The notes under the pieces are model-generated. The model made no database searches and was not told the origin of the DNA. It saw only the letters and a program-made list of their open reading frames with translations. A stretch of 6,417 nucleotides of DNA from an uncultured Micrococcus sp. (GTDB lineage: Bacteria > Actinomycetota > Actinomycetes > Actinomycetales > Micrococcaceae), in contig CAMIOJ010000123.1 in NCBI GenBank assembly GCA_946222435.1, forward strand, positions 1-6,417, written 5' to 3'. The stretch's first letter is position 1, and each line of letters begins with the position of its first letter. The position numbers and the translations under genes were made by a program. Positions 5,530 to 6,417 of this stretch are shown one piece after another.

Positions 5530-5874
5530 TCACACGGAGCCGGGCGCCCACCAGGCGTCGCGGACCACGGGTAAGCCCGCAGCATGGAGGTCAGCCACCA
5601 ATGCGTCGTACTCCCGGGTCAGGGACTCGCGCAGGGCGGCCGGCCAGGTCTCCGGCGGACGTCCCTCTCCGTAGGCCGGGTGGTCGAAGGCGTCACCCAT
5701 GCGGTTGTCCCAGGCCTCGATCCGTGCCCGGAGGGCGCGAGGGACCGCGGCGGCGACTCTGCGCGCAGGGGTGGGGCCGTCGTCGGAGGTGTCCTGCACG
5801 TCGAGGAAGTGTTCGCCGCCGTGGAGGTAGGTGAAGCGCACACGGCCGGGCTCGTGGTGTTCCATGCGGATCAT
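5530..5874 (-). CDS. Small hypothetical protein (114 aa)
   Basis: Not recognised. It is soluble-looking and acidic, with strong third-position GC bias, which supports real coding. The N-terminal half (RVRFTYLHGGEHFLDVQD, residues 11-28) looks beta-rich. The second half is probably helical and rich in Trp, His and Asp: ARIEAWDNRMGDAFDHPAYG (50-69), then REYDALVADLHAAGLPVVRD (87-106). No known catalytic motif is evident. The start is uncertain: ATGs at 5874 and 5865 are both possible and neither has a good ribosome site. A terminator-like stem ends only 23 nt upstream, so the mRNA may be leaderless or come from read-through. The gene includes a TTA (residue 101) and an AGA codon, rare in such DNA and unlike its hpa neighbours, hinting at a different history. 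It may form a pair with the membrane protein that follows. Confidence 0.7.
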   Translation of the reverse strand: MIRMEHHEPGRVRFTYLHGGEHFLDVQDTSDDGPTPARRVAAAVPRALRARIEAWDNRMGDAFDHPAYGEGRPPETWPAALRESLTREYDALVADLHAAGLPVVRDAWWAPGSV

Positions 5875-5897
5875 CGTGCCATCCCGGGGGGAGGAGA

Positions 5898-5938
5898 CGA
5901 CGACGGCACCCGCCTCGGGGAGGTGGGTGCCGTCGTCG
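5898..5938 (-). terminator. Long hairpin, probable terminator downstream of hpaE
   Basis: An 18-bp stem (5898-5915 with 5921-5938) containing one G-T pair and closed by a 5-nt loop. On the minus strand it lies 122 nt after the hpaE stop and is followed by a pyrimidine-rich run (TCTCCTCCCCCC). It probably ends hpaE transcription and isolates the small gene starting at 5874. Because it is so near that start, it could instead act as an attenuator for the downstream genes. Confidence 0.7.
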
Positions 5939-5964
5939 GGATGGCCGCGTCCCGCTGTCCCGCG

Positions 5965-6021
5965 CCGAACCAGAGGGTTCGGTGCCTTCAGGCGCGCCTG
6001 AAGCAGCCGAAGTCTCCGGCT
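5965..6021. repeat. Cluster of three adjacent inverted repeats downstream of hpaE
   Basis: Three dyads follow one another. CCGAACC (5965-5971) pairs with GGTTCGG (5976-5982) around AGAG. CTTCAGGCGCGCCTGAAG (5986-6003) is a perfect 18-bp palindrome with no loop. AGCCG (6005-6009) pairs with CGGCT (6017-6021). They begin 40 nt downstream of the hpaE stop on the minus strand. They could be tandem terminator stems, an mRNA 3'-end stabiliser or a protein-binding site. No gene or tRNA fits here; the rest of the 5875-6060 gap shows nothing else besides the 5898-5938 stem. Confidence 0.55.
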
Positions 6022-6060
6022 CGGCGCAGGTGCGGCAAGGTCACGCCGCCCGGGCCGGGG

Positions 6061-6417
6061 TCACTTGCCCTGCTTGCCGAACACCGGGTTGTGGACCTCG
6101 CCGAGGTTGATGTGCACGGCCTGCTGATCGGTGTAGAAGTCGATCGAGCGGTAGCCGCCCTCGTGGCCCAGGCCGGAGGCCTTCACGCCGCCGAAGGGGG
6201 TGCGCAGGTCGCGCACGTTGTTCGAGTTCAGCCACACCATGCCGGCCTCCACGTTCTGCGCGAAGTTGTGGGCGCGCTTGAGGTCGTTGGTCCAGATGTA
6301 GGCGGCCAGGCCGTACTTGGTGTTGTTGGCCAGCTCGAGGGCCTCCTCGTCCGTGTCGAACGGGGTGATCGCCACGACCGGGCCGAAGATCTCCTCCTGG
6401 AAGATCCGGGCGTCCGG
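6061..6417 (-). CDS. hpaE: 5-carboxymethyl-2-hydroxymuconate-semialdehyde dehydrogenase, C-terminal part (cut by window edge)
   Basis: The last 118 codons of an NAD-dependent aldehyde dehydrogenase; the gene continues past the right edge, so the catalytic Cys and general-base Glu are not visible. In-window motifs: QEEIFGPVVAITPF (residues 7-20 of the visible part), whose Glu contacts the NAD ribose in this superfamily; KYGLAAYIWTNDLKRAH (34-50); and NNVRDLRTPFGGVKASGLGH (66-85). The NVRDLR-PFGGVKASG form and the ending with DQQAVHINLGEVHNPVFGK point to the HpaE branch rather than betaine-aldehyde or succinate-semialdehyde dehydrogenases. It would oxidise the HpaD product to 5-carboxymethyl-2-hydroxymuconate in the cytosol. 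The presence of hpaD, hpaH and hpaI nearby strongly supports this substrate. It is separated from hpaD by two unrecognised genes and a terminator-like region, so it is probably a distinct transcription unit. Confidence 0.87.
   Translation of the reverse strand, partial: PDARIFQEEIFGPVVAITPFDTDEEALELANNTKYGLAAYIWTNDLKRAHNFAQNVEAGMVWLNSNNVRDLRTPFGGVKASGLGHEGGYRSIDFYTDQQAVHINLGEVHNPVFGKQGK

Noticed and set aside
4538..5574. Plus-strand open frames opposite the membrane protein
   Set aside because: They are Arg/Pro/Gly-rich with no motifs, while the minus-strand frame shows regular hydrophobic spans and a good ribosome site.
5965..6021. A tRNA gene, suggested by the GGTTCGG element and nearby stems
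   Set aside because: There is no acceptor stem, anticodon arm or conserved tRNA spacing; the stems are consecutive hairpins rather than a cloverleaf.

Overview
The window is very GC-rich with strongly GC-biased third codon positions and good AGGAG-type ribosome binding sites. Protein features point to a high-GC Actinomycetota, plausibly Micrococcaceae (Micrococcus/Arthrobacter relatives). The genus is an inference from remembered protein similarity, not from a search. The core is part of a homoprotocatechuate (3,4-dihydroxyphenylacetate) meta-cleavage locus, the lower pathway for 4-hydroxyphenylacetate and related aromatics.

Layout, left to right: (1) 1-372, minus: N-terminal part of selO (protein AMPylase), cut by the window edge. 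(2) 406-1302, minus: hpaI aldolase. (3) 1317-2102, minus: hpaH hydratase, 14 nt upstream of hpaI and clearly in one operon with it. (4) 2103-2348: divergent regulatory region with a palindromic GTATAC-type operator, a possible Crp/GlxR-like site and two GC hairpins. (5) 2349-3227, plus: a short family III CoA-transferase/racemase-like gene. (6) 3241-3275: a perfect 15-bp hairpin terminator between convergent genes. (7) 3317-4480, minus: hpaD extradiol dioxygenase, with a second copy of the operator motif about 150 nt upstream. (8) 4693-5460, minus: an unrecognised polytopic membrane protein. (9) 5530-5874, minus: a small unrecognised protein. (10) 5875-6060: a gap full of inverted repeats, including an 18-bp terminator-like stem. 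(11) 6061-6417, minus: C-terminal part of hpaE dehydrogenase, cut by the right edge.

How the genes work together: HpaD opens the ring of homoprotocatechuate to 5-carboxymethyl-2-hydroxymuconate semialdehyde, and HpaE oxidises this to the acid. Isomerase/decarboxylase steps (HpaF/HpaG, not in the window) give 2-oxohept-4-ene-1,7-dioate. HpaH hydrates that compound, and HpaI splits the product into pyruvate and succinate semialdehyde. Two similar palindromes, before hpaH and before hpaD, suggest that one regulator, perhaps of the GntR type, controls the separated transcription units.

The pathway itself is known. The less explained parts are the short AMACR-like gene sharing the divergent control region, the two unrecognised genes between hpaE and hpaD, the Gly/Asp-rich insertions in HpaI and SelO, and the hairpin cluster downstream of hpaE. 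I see no CRISPR array, transposase, tRNA or rRNA, and no clear sign of a new defence or mobile system.
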